Source of the DNA: Clostridium sp.
GTDB taxonomy: Bacteria > Bacillota > Clostridia > Oscillospirales > Ruminococcaceae
Assembly (NCBI GenBank): GCA_023664445.1
Contig: JAMPFN010000010.1
Span: 1-62,165 of the forward strand
Length of the DNA: 62,165 nt
Direction: 5' to 3'
In this document: positions 46,581 through 55,048 of the stretch, piece after piece
Layout: every line of letters starts with the position of its first letter
Numbering within the stretch: the stretch's first letter is position 1
Notes under the pieces: model-generated
What the model saw: only the letters and a program-made list of their open reading frames with translations
Told to the model about the DNA's origin: nothing
Databases searched by the model: none
Made by a program: the position numbers and the translations under genes

Positions 46581-48767
46581 ATGGATAAAAATATAAAAAA
46601 GAGGCTTGACGGACGTTATGAGATAACCGAGCTTATCGGCGAGGGCGGAATGGCTGATGTTTATAAGGCTGTGGATGTCGTTGATAATAAGGTCGTTGCC
46701 GTTAAGATACTCAAAAAGGAATTTTCCGAGAGCGAGGAATTTTTAAGACGGTTCAGAAACGAGTCAAAGGCGATAGCTGTGCTTTCACATCCGAATATCG
46801 TAAAAATATACGATGTGGGATTTTCGGATAAGATACAGTTTATCGTCATGGAATATATCGACGGTATAACCCTGAAGGAATATATTGAAAACGAGCGTAT
46901 TTTAAGCTGGAAGGAAGCGGTTCATTTTGTGACTCAGATACTCAGGGCGCTTCAGCACGCCCATGAGAGAGGTATCGTTCACAGGGATATAAAACCGCAG
47001 AATATAATGGTGTTTACCGACGGTACGATAAAGGTCATGGATTTCGGTATCGCTAAATTTGCGAGGGAAGAGGGAAGGACCGCTACAGATCAGGCTATAG
47101 GTACGGTTCATTATATAAGCCCCGAACAGGCAAGAGGAGATATAACGGACGCCAAAAGCGATCTTTATTCGGTCGGCGTAATGCTCTATGAAATGCTTAC
47201 GGGCGAAAAGCCGTTTGACGGCGATAATCCCGTATCAATTGCCGTAATGCATATGCAGAATGTAGCGGAGCTTCCAAGACGCGTAAATCCGGATATCCCA
47301 TCTCCGCTTGAAGAAATAATCGTACATGCTATGGAGAAAAATCCCTCTGACAGATATCAGACAGCCGTTGATATGCTAAGAGATATTGACAGATTCAAGG
47401 CAGATCCCGATGCTGAATTCGGATATCTTGCGAATCATGCTGTTTCGGATATGAATACAAGATATTTTTCGGCGGTAAATAATGATTACATGGACGATAT
47501 CGACGTTCCAGAATATACAAACGGAAATGACGATGTCTATAACGATAACGATATTTACGAAGATACTTATGATGAGGACTACAGCGATCTCGACGATGAG
47601 GAATATGAGGGCGAAAAGAAAAAATCTCTTTTTGTTCCGGTATTATCGGCGGTTACTGTTGTGGTTATCATGGTTGCGGTATTTTTTATCGCGACGCTTA
47701 TAAAAAATGTGTTTACCGGAGAAAGCGGAGGCACGTCCGAATTTGCTATGCCGAATCTTGTGGGAATGGACTATAATCAGGCGGTCGAGGCGTACCCGAA
47801 GCTTGATATACAGGTCGATTCAACGGAATGGTCCGATCTTGAAAAGGATAAGATATTCTATCAAAGCGTAGCCGAAGGAGACGGAGTAAAGAAAGGCGAG
47901 ATAATTAAAGTCAAGGTAAGTCTTGGCGCTAAGACTGTAAAAGTCCCGAATGTTATAAACTATCATTTCAAGACTGCCGAGGAAGCTCTTCGCGCGGAGG
48001 GACTCGAGGTTGAGTTCAAGTATCAGGAAAACAAGGATGTTGACGAAGAAATAGTGTTCCAGACAGAGCCGAGCGCGCTCGAAGAGGTTGCTCCGGGAAC
48101 GACTATTCTTGTGTATGTAAGCAAGGGCAAGGACGTTGAAGAGATAGTAATGGACGATTTTGTCGGCAAGCATATCGACGACGCGAAAATACAGTGCGGT
48201 ATATGGGGGATAAGCGTAAAGATCGTTAAGAAGAATTCAAGCAAGGAAGCGGGAACTATTCTTGAACAGAGTATTGAAGAGGGCGAAAAAGTACCTACCG
48301 ATTCGACTATTACGTTTACTGTCAGCACCGGCAAAGAACCCGAGGGAACTGTCGATATGACGTTTATTTTCCCCGAGGATTCTACCGGAAGATTTACGAT
48401 AGGCGCTTACCAGAATAATGTAATGATATATGAAAGCTTTACGCTTTCGGCTGATTACTCAAAGGAAAACCTCATTTCCGTTACAGGAAAGGGAACAGAT
48501 GTTGAAATAACAATGGTTCTTACAAACCTTGCAAATAATATGACGGCGGCGGTCGGCACATATATTATGAACTTTGAAGATGGAACGTTTGAAACTATTG
48601 AAGAAGATGTGGATATTGCTTTTGCAACGGTCAACGGACTGTATCAGGAACCGACCGATCCGCCTTATGTTCCCGAACCCGAACCTGATCCCGATCCTGA
48701 ACCTGTATATAATGATGACAGCAGCGATGATGAATCGTCTTCCGAAGAAAACGGTGAAAGTGAATGA
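46581..48767 (+). CDS. prkC: PASTA-domain serine/threonine kinase (PrkC/PknB type)
   Basis: A 728-residue membrane kinase that senses cell-wall fragments. The kinase domain is at about 10-275: GEGGMADVY loop, Lys42, HRD (134-136), DFG (154-156). An acidic juxtamembrane stretch (305-345) precedes a membrane span at 350-375. Three PASTA repeats lie outside (about 388-457, 458-527, 528-598). After them comes a further beta-rich domain of some 90 residues and a Pro/acidic tail (PEPEPDPDPEP, SSDDESSSEE). PrkC homologues regulate growth, wall synthesis and spore germination. Confidence 0.95.
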   Translation: MDKNIKKRLDGRYEITELIGEGGMADVYKAVDVVDNKVVAVKILKKEFSESEEFLRRFRNESKAIAVLSHPNIVKIYDVGFSDKIQFIVMEYIDGITLKEYIENERILSWKEAVHFVTQILRALQHAHERGIVHRDIKPQNIMVFTDGTIKVMDFGIAKFAREEGRTATDQAIGTVHYISPEQARGDITDAKSDLYSVGVMLYEMLTGEKPFDGDNPVSIAVMHMQNVAELPRRVNPDIPSPLEEIIVHAMEKNPSDRYQTAVDMLRDIDRFKADPDAEFGYLANHAVSDMNTRYFSAVNNDYMDDIDVPEYTNGNDDVYNDNDIYEDTYDEDYSDLDDEEYEGEKKKSLFVPVLSAVTVVVIMVAVFFIATLIKNVFTGESGGTSEFAMPNLVGMDYNQAVEAYPKLDIQVDSTEWSDLEKDKIFYQSVAEGDGVKKGEIIKVKVSLGAKTVKVPNVINYHFKTAEEALRAEGLEVEFKYQENKDVDEEIVFQTEPSALEEVAPGTTILVYVSKGKDVEEIVMDDFVGKHIDDAKIQCGIWGISVKIVKKNSSKEAGTILEQSIEEGEKVPTDSTITFTVSTGKEPEGTVDMTFIFPEDSTGRFTIGAYQNNVMIYESFTLSADYSKENLISVTGKGTDVEITMVLTNLANNMTAAVGTYIMNFEDGTFETIEEDVDIAFATVNGLYQEPTDPPYVPEPEPDPDPEPVYNDDSSDDESSSEENGESE

Positions 48768-49624
48768 GGGGAATTATAACAAAATCTATCGGAGGGCTCT
48801 ATAGCATAGAGTCCTCCGACGGTGTATATGACTGCAAGCCGAGAGGTATATTCAGAAAGCGCGGAATATCTCCGGCTGTCGGCGATGATGTCGAATTTGA
48901 AAGAGGCGTTATAAACGAGATACATGACCGTAAAAACAGTCTTATAAGACCGCCTCTTGCGAATCTTGATTATATTGTGTTTGTCGTATCGGTATCACAG
49001 CCCTCGCCTAATCTGCTGCTTTTGGATAAGTTTATTGCGGTTGCGGAATACCAGAATATCGAGCCGGTTATTGCTGTGACAAAGATAGATATTGACAGCT
49101 GCGGAGAAATAGCCGATATCTATAAAAAAGTCGGAATAACGGTTATGATTATTGATTACGGCAAAGCTGATCCGGTGAAAGAGATCCGCGAGCTTTTAAA
49201 GGGTAAGATAAGCGCTTTTACGGGGAATACGGGCGTTGGGAAATCAACGCTTCTGAACGCGATCTGTCCCGAGTTTGATATCCCGACCGGAGAGATAAGC
49301 AAAAAACTCGGCAGAGGAAGGCATACGACACGACACGCGGAGCTTTATAAGCTTCCATGGGGCGGATATATCGCAGATACTCCTGGATTTTCCACATTTG
49401 AAACGGATAAGTACAATATAATTAAAAAAGAGGAGTTGAGCGGCTGCTTTCGTGAATTTGCGGAGTTTGAAAATGAATGCAGATTCCGTGACTGTTCGCA
49501 TACAAAGGAAACCGACTGCCGTGTGCTTGAGGCTGTCAGGGACGGCAGGATAGTAAGATCACGTCATGAGAGCTATTGCAGTATGTATGAGGAAGCGAAA
49601 AAAATAAAGGAATGGGAACTTTAG
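48764..49624 (+). CDS. rsgA: Ribosome small-subunit GTPase RsgA
   Basis: A 286-residue circularly permuted GTPase that helps mature the 30S subunit. An OB-fold N terminus is followed by motifs in permuted order: TKID (G4), GNTGVGKSTLLNA (G1) and DTPGFS (G3), then a zinc knuckle (CRFRDCSHTKETDC). It overlaps the kinase gene by four bases (ATGA), as in other Firmicutes. Confidence 0.95.
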   Translation: MRGIITKSIGGLYSIESSDGVYDCKPRGIFRKRGISPAVGDDVEFERGVINEIHDRKNSLIRPPLANLDYIVFVVSVSQPSPNLLLLDKFIAVAEYQNIEPVIAVTKIDIDSCGEIADIYKKVGITVMIIDYGKADPVKEIRELLKGKISAFTGNTGVGKSTLLNAICPEFDIPTGEISKKLGRGRHTTRHAELYKLPWGGYIADTPGFSTFETDKYNIIKKEELSGCFREFAEFENECRFRDCSHTKETDCRVLEAVRDGRIVRSRHESYCSMYEEAKKIKEWEL

Positions 49625-49627
49625 GAT

Positions 49628-50266
49628 ATGCATAACAAGAAGTGTTATATATTCGCAGGCTCGCCCGACGCAAAATGCAGCGGAGTTGTTTTTGAAAATA
49701 ACAGATATGTTATCTGTGCGGACGGAGGTTATTCTCTTGCGAAAAAAATGAATATAGAACCCGATGTCATAATCGGCGATTTTGATACCTGCCGCGAGAA
49801 GCTTCCGGGCGACTGCGAAGTCATAAAATATCCGCCGGAAAAGGACGATACGGATACTATGCTTGCGGTAAAGCTTGCAATGGAGCGCGGCTATAAAAAC
49901 ATTGTTATATGCGGAGGCATCGGCGGACGTCTTGACCATACCTTTGCTAATATTCAGACGCTTAGGTATATACTGAAGCACGGCGGAAACGGAGAGCTTG
50001 CCGGAGATGGAAGCTTTGCCGCAATGCAGGGACCGGGAGTTAAGGTCTATAACCGCATAAGCGGCTATTACTTTTCGCTTTTTTCTTATACCGACGAGTG
50101 TACGGGAGTCACCGCTACGGGCTTTAAATACCCCTTGAAAAACGCTGTACTTAAAAACAGTTTTCCGTTGGGCATAAGCAATACGGTAGTTGGCAGATCG
50201 GGTGTTATATCGCTTGAAAAAGGCGTTTTGCTTGTTATTTTCTCAAAAGATATGAACCAATTATAA
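49628..50266 (+). CDS. thiN: Thiamine diphosphokinase
   Basis: Transfers pyrophosphate from ATP to thiamine. 212 residues: CADGGYSLAKK, DVIIGDFDTC, PPEKDDTDTMLAVKLA, GGIGGRLDHTFANIQTL and the C-terminal substrate loop GFKYPLKN. The rpe gene that separates rsgA and thiN in Bacillus is missing; the genes are three bases apart. Confidence 0.93.
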   Translation: MHNKKCYIFAGSPDAKCSGVVFENNRYVICADGGYSLAKKMNIEPDVIIGDFDTCREKLPGDCEVIKYPPEKDDTDTMLAVKLAMERGYKNIVICGGIGGRLDHTFANIQTLRYILKHGGNGELAGDGSFAAMQGPGVKVYNRISGYYFSLFSYTDECTGVTATGFKYPLKNAVLKNSFPLGISNTVVGRSGVISLEKGVLLVIFSKDMNQL

Positions 50267-50288
50267 TGATATTGAATATAATATATTA

Positions 50289-50390
50289 TAGGCAGCGCCG
50301 CATAAAGACCGACTGACGAAATATATGAGGCTCTTACATACACAGGTATGGCTGTGCATTTTCAGCACAATCTTTATGCGGTATTGCCTA
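50289..50390. mobile_element. 102-bp MITE-like element, GGCAATACCGCA family
   Basis: TAGGCAGCGCCGCATAAAGA at one end and, inverted, TAGGCAATACCGCATAAAGA at the other (17 of 20 identical), with an inner CTGTGC..GCACA segment. No gene inside. It lies between thiN and the spoVM-like gene. Shorter relatives lie at 5967, 23814, 29916 and within 54080-54225. Confidence 0.65.
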
Positions 50391-50414
50391 TGATCAAATT
50401 TGGAGGTGTACGCA

Positions 50415-50504
50415 ATGAAAATAGTCGTTGTAAAAAGCCCGAAGATCTTGTCGGGGTTATTCAGGCTGATATTTAAAATAAAAAAAGAGGAAGGTACGGA
50501 ATAG
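50415..50504 (+). CDS. spoVM: SpoVM-like sporulation peptide
   Basis: A 29-residue peptide beginning MKIVVVKSPKILSGLFRLIF, then KIKKEEGTE. It has the pattern of SpoVM, the amphipathic helix that recognises the curved forespore membrane and anchors the spore coat: Lys-x-Pro-Lys early, a Gly near residue 14, Arg17 and a basic end. GGAGGTG lies before the ATG. Its position after prkC-rsgA-thiN is that of spoVM in Firmicutes, which is the strongest support. Confidence 0.85.
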   Translation: MKIVVVKSPKILSGLFRLIFKIKKEEGTE

Positions 50505-50535
50505 AACATAGAGGGTACTCAAACCTGCTTTAAAT

Positions 50536-50664
50536 CATTTTAAGGGGACGCTTTCACTTGCAAAGCGTCCCCTTAAACTTCATGTTCATTTCTTGCCTTG
50601 ATGCAAGAAATGAACCAAAGAAAATGTTCCGGCACAGCATACGCTGTGAGCCGCAGAAGAGAAT
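50536..50664 (-). repeat. Type 1 modular repeat, copy G (truncated)
   Basis: Only the hairpins GGGGACGCTTT / AAAGCGTCCCC and TTCATTTCTTGC / GCAAGAAATGAA and a degraded CACAGC..GCTGTG part are kept; the variable stem and the GGGGGACAGAGTCCCCC end are lost. Confidence 0.75.
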
Positions 50665-50672
50665 AATATAAA

Positions 50673-50695
50673 GGAGAGAGCATTATGCTCTCTCC
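50673..50695 (-). terminator. Terminator of the carbohydrate-binding protein gene
   Basis: Minus strand: GGAGAGAGCAT / ATGCTCTCTCC, then TTTATATT. Confidence 0.65.
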
Positions 50696-50723
50696 TCATT
50701 TTGTTTGGCGTATATTGCTTGCA

Positions 50724-53700
50724 TTACATTCCCCGAGGATTCTGCTGTCCGCCGCCTGATGACGACTGGCTGACCTCTGTTCCGCCGCTTATTGTACCGT
50801 TTGTATATACTTCCTGCGAGCTGTTGGTCGTTATAAGATTTGTACCGCCCGAAACAGTTCCGCCTGTATAGCATTTGACAGTAACGTCCGAATGTTTTGT
50901 TGTAACAGAACCCATAGCCTGCATGGTTTTGAATGATATGATAACATTATTCGAGCTGTCCGCAACGGTGAACAATGTATTTGCGGGTATTGAGCTGCCT
51001 TGCGATGAAGCTGAAATTACAGTACCGCCTGTTGTGCTTAATGTTCCGTCGCAATCAAAAGGTTCCTGACCGTTTGCGATAACGCAGCCGCCTGAAATTG
51101 TCAGACTTCCGTTTGAATCAAAGGCGTCATGATCGCCGTTTGAGGACTGAACTATTGCGACGCCGCCCGTAATTTCAAGCTTGTAACTGCCGCTTGATGT
51201 GTTTCCGGGACCGCCAAAGCCGCCGCCCTGATTCCAGCCGCCGGGACTTGTATTTCCTGATCCGTCTGCGCCGCCTGCCGCATTGTAGCCGTCATCGTCC
51301 GACTTTACAAGAACAGTACCGCTGTGCTGGTATATATTCATAGCTTCGATGCCCTCATAGCATTTTGAAATATATATTTCAAAATCGCTTGGCTGACCGC
51401 CCTTAGCGCCGAGCGTCAGATCATGGTCTGAATGCATCGCGTCATCTGCGGACGCAAGCTTGAACACACCGCCGTTTACTGCGATATTGCCGCCGCAGTG
51501 TATTGAATCGTCGGAAGAATCGATCGTGATATTACCGCCGTTTATTGTGATGTTTCCGCCGCTCTGCCATGTTGTTCCCGATGTATCGTAAAGACCTACT
51601 GCCTTAATGCCCTTTGCGGAAATGTCAGTCTTGTTGGTATTGCCTTCCTGCATACCGCCCTGCATGCCGCCGCCCCACGGATTGGTTGATCCCGAGCTTG
51701 AACCTGTGCCTGAGTATGCAGATCCCTGATATGTATAGATGTCAAGATCTCCGCCGTTCATGACAAATTCCTGTTCTGCCTGAATACCGTCGGCGTATGA
51801 ATCGATATCTATAGTACCGCCGTTTATAGTTACGATACCGTATGTCTTTTTATCTGTTGCGGCGTCTGTTGCAGTCGACTTTATTCCGTCGCCTTCGGAA
51901 GTCTTTACAATAACGTTAAGGGAACTGAAATCCGTATCAGCAGCATCTCCGATCGTTACGGAGTCCTTACCTCTTATGCCGTCGTCTACAGCAGTTACTT
52001 TAAGTGTTCCGTTTTTGATTTTTATATCGTTCTTGCTGACGATAGCGTCCTGATAATTTCCGTTTACGATAAGCGTACCCTTGCCTTTAAAGTTGAGATC
52101 GTCCTTGCTGTAAATAGCGCCGCTGTCCTCATCTGCATTTGTATAAGCCGCAGTACCGTCCGATATAGTGTTTACAGTACCTGATTTAGCGGTGATGGTG
52201 CATTTATCATCAACGCTTGCAATATATATCGGAGATGTAAGGGTATTTGTAAGCGACATTCCCTCAAGAGAAAGTTCAACAGCTGCGTCAGCATAAGCAG
52301 TTTTGTCAACATCAACTACGATCTGACCTCCTTCCATTTCACCTTTCACAGTATATACTCCGGGCTGTGAAATTGTGATAGTCTTGCTGTCTGCGCTTAC
52401 TTCAGCTCCCGTACCGCTGAATGTAATGCCCGATGAACTTAGAGTCACAGCATTATCGCCTGTGACAGGCGTGCTTGTTCCGCCTGCTGCGGCAACGGAA
52501 TCGTATATTCCGACTGTACCGCTCTTTGCAAATTCGCCTGACACAGCCGCAGCTTCGTGTGTCATCTGAACACCGCCGGTGTATACGTTATATGTACCGT
52601 CTGTCAGCGCGGCGTTGCTTATCAAAGCATACATGTATTTCTTGCCGGGAGTTACCGAGCAAACTTCCTTTCCGTCTTTCTTTATTGAAATTTCCTGCTT
52701 ATTGATCTTTTCCGTATAATTCAGCAGCATCGAATCTACCGTAATACCGTCAGTATTGGTAAACGCTTCATGGCTTGTCGCAACAACGCTTCCGCTTGTG
52801 ATATCAACTGTGTAGTCAGCGCCTGCCGTAAGGCTTCTCTTAGCGTAAGCGTAAAGCTCTGCGGAACCGCTTATCGTCATCGTTGTTTCAGACTGTACCG
52901 CATCGTTTTCCGCTTCTGAAATTATTGTACCGCCAGAGATAGCAACGCTTCCCTTTGTGGACTTGATTCCGTCGCCTGCGCTGTCGATGTTTATGTTTCC
53001 GCCCTTGACCGTAACAGATTTCTTTCCTCTTACGGCATCTCCTAAAACGGTTGTTATATTGAGGTCGCCGCCGTTGAGCTTAAGGTCGTTTTTACATTCG
53101 ACAGCGTTCTGTGTATTTGCAGTGATATTAAGAACGCCGTCGCCCTTGATAGTCATATCGTCGTCAGCCTGCAATACAGCCATATCGAGCGAATCGTCGG
53201 CATAAGCCGTATCGCCGTCGCTTAAGCTGTTTACAGTTCCCTCAACGAGATTTATAGATGTGTTTTCCGCATTTACAACATGAATAGCCGGAGCTGTAGC
53301 TCCTGTGATATTTGCGCCGTTCAAGAATATTTTAACTGTTTCGGCATCGACCGTTTCGTCCGGCACATTTACGATGATCTGACCGTCGTTTAGCGTTCCT
53401 GAAACATAATATGTACCGCTTGCCGTTATGGTAACGATATTATCTGCGGTAAGCTCCATGTTAGAGCCGGTGGTCGTGATCGACGTACCTTTCAATTGAA
53501 TGTAATTTCCGTCGGAAACGCCGTTTTTCATAACGGCTCTCCTCATAAGCACCATATCATATACGTTTATGATTCCGTCGGAATTCATATCGGCGTCGGC
53601 AGTTATTTTATCCGATCTGCCTGTGATAAAGTTTGCCAGGGTATTTATGTCCTGAACGCCGAGCAGTCCGTCGCCGTTAGCATCTCCAAGCCCCGCAGCA

Positions 53701-53777
53701 GCTGCTGTACCGGTACTGATAAGCGCAGCGGCAGCCGCGGCTGAAATTATTCTTCTGAGTTTCTTTTTGTGCGGCAT
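50724..53777 (-). CDS. Secreted carbohydrate-binding protein (Cthe_2159/DUF4353 type) with N-terminal dockerin
   Basis: A 1017-residue extracellular protein. A signal peptide (1-28, AAAAAALISTGTAAAA) is followed at once by a dockerin: GDANGDGLLGVQDINTLANF (31-50) and DADMNSDGIINVYDMVLMRR (61-80). The rest is two long beta-helix units resembling Cthe_2159, a polygalacturonate- and cellulose-binding protein of Clostridium thermocellum, with repeated phrases such as DDGIRGKDSVTI, GDGIKSTKGSV and GGTIDIDSYADGIQ. Low-complexity Gly stretches (GGGMQGGMQEGN, GGGFGGPGN) lie within. No catalytic residues are visible. RBS AAGGAGAG; single gene. Confidence 0.9.
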   Translation of the reverse strand: MPHKKKLRRIISAAAAAALISTGTAAAAGLGDANGDGLLGVQDINTLANFITGRSDKITADADMNSDGIINVYDMVLMRRAVMKNGVSDGNYIQLKGTSITTTGSNMELTADNIVTITASGTYYVSGTLNDGQIIVNVPDETVDAETVKIFLNGANITGATAPAIHVVNAENTSINLVEGTVNSLSDGDTAYADDSLDMAVLQADDDMTIKGDGVLNITANTQNAVECKNDLKLNGGDLNITTVLGDAVRGKKSVTVKGGNINIDSAGDGIKSTKGSVAISGGTIISEAENDAVQSETTMTISGSAELYAYAKRSLTAGADYTVDITSGSVVATSHEAFTNTDGITVDSMLLNYTEKINKQEISIKKDGKEVCSVTPGKKYMYALISNAALTDGTYNVYTGGVQMTHEAAAVSGEFAKSGTVGIYDSVAAAGGTSTPVTGDNAVTLSSSGITFSGTGAEVSADSKTITISQPGVYTVKGEMEGGQIVVDVDKTAYADAAVELSLEGMSLTNTLTSPIYIASVDDKCTITAKSGTVNTISDGTAAYTNADEDSGAIYSKDDLNFKGKGTLIVNGNYQDAIVSKNDIKIKNGTLKVTAVDDGIRGKDSVTIGDAADTDFSSLNVIVKTSEGDGIKSTATDAATDKKTYGIVTINGGTIDIDSYADGIQAEQEFVMNGGDLDIYTYQGSAYSGTGSSSGSTNPWGGGMQGGMQEGNTNKTDISAKGIKAVGLYDTSGTTWQSGGNITINGGNITIDSSDDSIHCGGNIAVNGGVFKLASADDAMHSDHDLTLGAKGGQPSDFEIYISKCYEGIEAMNIYQHSGTVLVKSDDDGYNAAGGADGSGNTSPGGWNQGGGFGGPGNTSSGSYKLEITGGVAIVQSSNGDHDAFDSNGSLTISGGCVIANGQEPFDCDGTLSTTGGTVISASSQGSSIPANTLFTVADSSNNVIISFKTMQAMGSVTTKHSDVTVKCYTGGTVSGGTNLITTNSSQEVYTNGTISGGTEVSQSSSGGGQQNPRGM

Positions 53778-53800
53778 GTTAATCTCTCCTTTAATTATGT

Positions 53801-53854
53801 GTAATCGTTTTCGATGATTACATTATAATCCGTCATTCTTAAATTAATCTTAAA
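53801..53854 (-). promoter_or_regulatory. Promoter with tandem TTAAGA boxes and a dyad at the start site
   Basis: Minus strand: TTAAGAT and TTAAGAA, 11 bases apart (53848-53854 and 53837-53843), cover the place of a missing -35 box; TATAAT is at 53822-53827; directly after it lies the dyad GTAATCATCGAAAACGATTAC (53801-53821). Direct repeats at one helical turn over the -35 region are typical of OmpR/PhoB-class response-regulator sites. It would control the carbohydrate-binding protein. Confidence 0.45.
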
Positions 53855-53885
53855 ATCTTTTTAGGACAGTAAAAATCTTCATAAA

Positions 53886-54196
53886 AACTTTTGGGGAACT
53901 TGTGGGGGACTCTGTCCCCCAACCCCCCCTGCCAAAGGAAATGATTTCCTTTGGAAACCTCATGATTTTTAGTAATACTTTCCCCAAGGGGAAGTATTAC
54001 TAAAAATATAAGTACCCACACGAAACGTTCTTGGCAAAGGTCAGGAGATAAAGTCCTCAAAATTGCAAAGCCGTAAGGCGGTCTTTGTGCGGTGTTGCCG
54101 TTATGCTTTCGCGACTAACAGCGCAAGCTGTGCCTGAGCGGAAGCTTGATCTTATTTGGTTCGTTTCTTGCATCAAGGCAAGAAATGGATATACTG
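53886..54196 (+). repeat. Type 1 modular hairpin repeat, copy H (hybrid)
   Basis: GGGGGACTCTGTCCCCC, CCAAAGGAAAT / ATTTCCTTTGG, stem AGTAATACTTTCCCC / GGGGAAGTATTACT (nearly as in copy A), ACGTTCTTGGCAAAGG, CTCAAAATTGCAAAG. Then the usual TTTACAGTCCCCGACTATA part is replaced by GGCGGTCTTTGTGCGGTGTTGCC, an end of the GGCAATACCGCA family, before the CAGCGCAAGCTGTG and TTGCATCAAGGCAAGAAATG hairpins resume. Confidence 0.8.
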
Positions 54197-54230
54197 CACA
54201 AATTTAATCGCGGTATTGCCTAAAAATAAA

Positions 54231-54254
54231 AAAGAGAAGCCGAAGCTTCTCTTT
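54231..54254 (-). terminator. Terminator of the rpsF-ssb-rpsR operon
   Basis: Minus strand: AAAGAGAAGC, TTCG-type loop, GCTTCTCTTT running into T-rich sequence, 11 bases after the rpsR stop. Confidence 0.85.
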
Positions 54255-54265
54255 ATCTTTTCTGA

Positions 54266-54508
54266 TTATTCGCTTACATACGGCAGAAGCGCAATATATC
54301 TTGCTCTTTTGATAGCCGCTGTCAGCTGACGCTGATGAAACGCACATGTACCTGTAACTCTTCTTGGCAGGATCTTAGCTCTGTCTGTCATGCACTTTCT
54401 AAGTCTTGCAATATCCTTGTAATCGATCTCTTCAACTCTGTCGGCACAGAACATGCAAACCTTTTTACGTGGTCTTTTAGGTCCACGGAAATTTCTTTCT
54501 CTTTCCAT
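54266..54508 (-). CDS. rpsR: 30S ribosomal protein S18
   Basis: An 80-residue ribosomal protein that binds 16S rRNA together with S6. Residues [21 protein letters not shown] carry a CxxC pair of the kind that marks the zinc-associated form, then [34 protein letters not shown]. Third gene of the classical rpsF-ssb-rpsR operon. Confidence 0.97.
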   Translation of the reverse strand: MERERNFRGPKRPRKKVCMFCADRVEEIDYKDIARLRKCMTDRAKILPRRVTGTCAFHQRQLTAAIKRARYIALLPYVSE

Positions 54509-54538
54509 TACAGAAAACCTCCTTCAATATAAAGTATA

Positions 54539-55021
54539 TCAGAACGGCACTTCGCCGTCGCTGAGGATTTCTTCAAAATCGCCCAAATCGCCGATTGAAA
54601 CCGATTCCTGCGCAGGCTGTGTCTGTGACGGAGCCGTTTGCTGCTGCGGCTGTTGGAAATTACCGTTACCGATACTCACACTATTTGCGCTGCTTGCGGA
54701 TTTGCTTTCTCCGAATGAAACATTGTCTGCCTGAACGTCCATAGAATAATGCCTTACGCCGTTCTGATCGGTGTAATCATTATTTCTGATACTGCCTTCA
54801 ACAATGATCATTTTTCCCTTTGAAAAATATCTGCTTACAAATTCGGCTGTCTGACGCCATGTAGTGACTCTGATAAAGTCAGCTTGTCTTTCGCCCGACT
54901 CCTTTGATTTATAAGGACGGTCAATTGCGACTGTAAATCTGCACGATGAAACACCCGACGGTGTCTGTCTAAGCTCAGGGTCGGCGGTAAGCCTGCCCAT
55001 AAGAATAACCTTATTAAGCAT
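54539..55021 (-). CDS. ssb: Single-stranded DNA-binding protein
   Basis: A 160-residue OB-fold protein (MLNKVILMGRLTADPELRQT, FTVAIDRPYKSKESGERQADF, GKMIIVEGSIRNNDY), followed by a Gln/Ser/Pro-rich tail and an acidic tip, GDFEEILSDGEVPF, that recruits partner enzymes. The gene lies between rpsF and rpsR as in most Firmicutes. Confidence 0.96.
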   Translation of the reverse strand: MLNKVILMGRLTADPELRQTPSGVSSCRFTVAIDRPYKSKESGERQADFIRVTTWRQTAEFVSRYFSKGKMIIVEGSIRNNDYTDQNGVRHYSMDVQADNVSFGESKSASSANSVSIGNGNFQQPQQQTAPSQTQPAQESVSIGDLGDFEEILSDGEVPF

Positions 55022-55048
55022 TTTTTGAAGTCCTCCAATCGGTTGTGA

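Noticed and set aside
49500..50414. rpe gene between rsgA and thiN, as in Bacillus
   Set aside because: Only three bases separate the two genes here.
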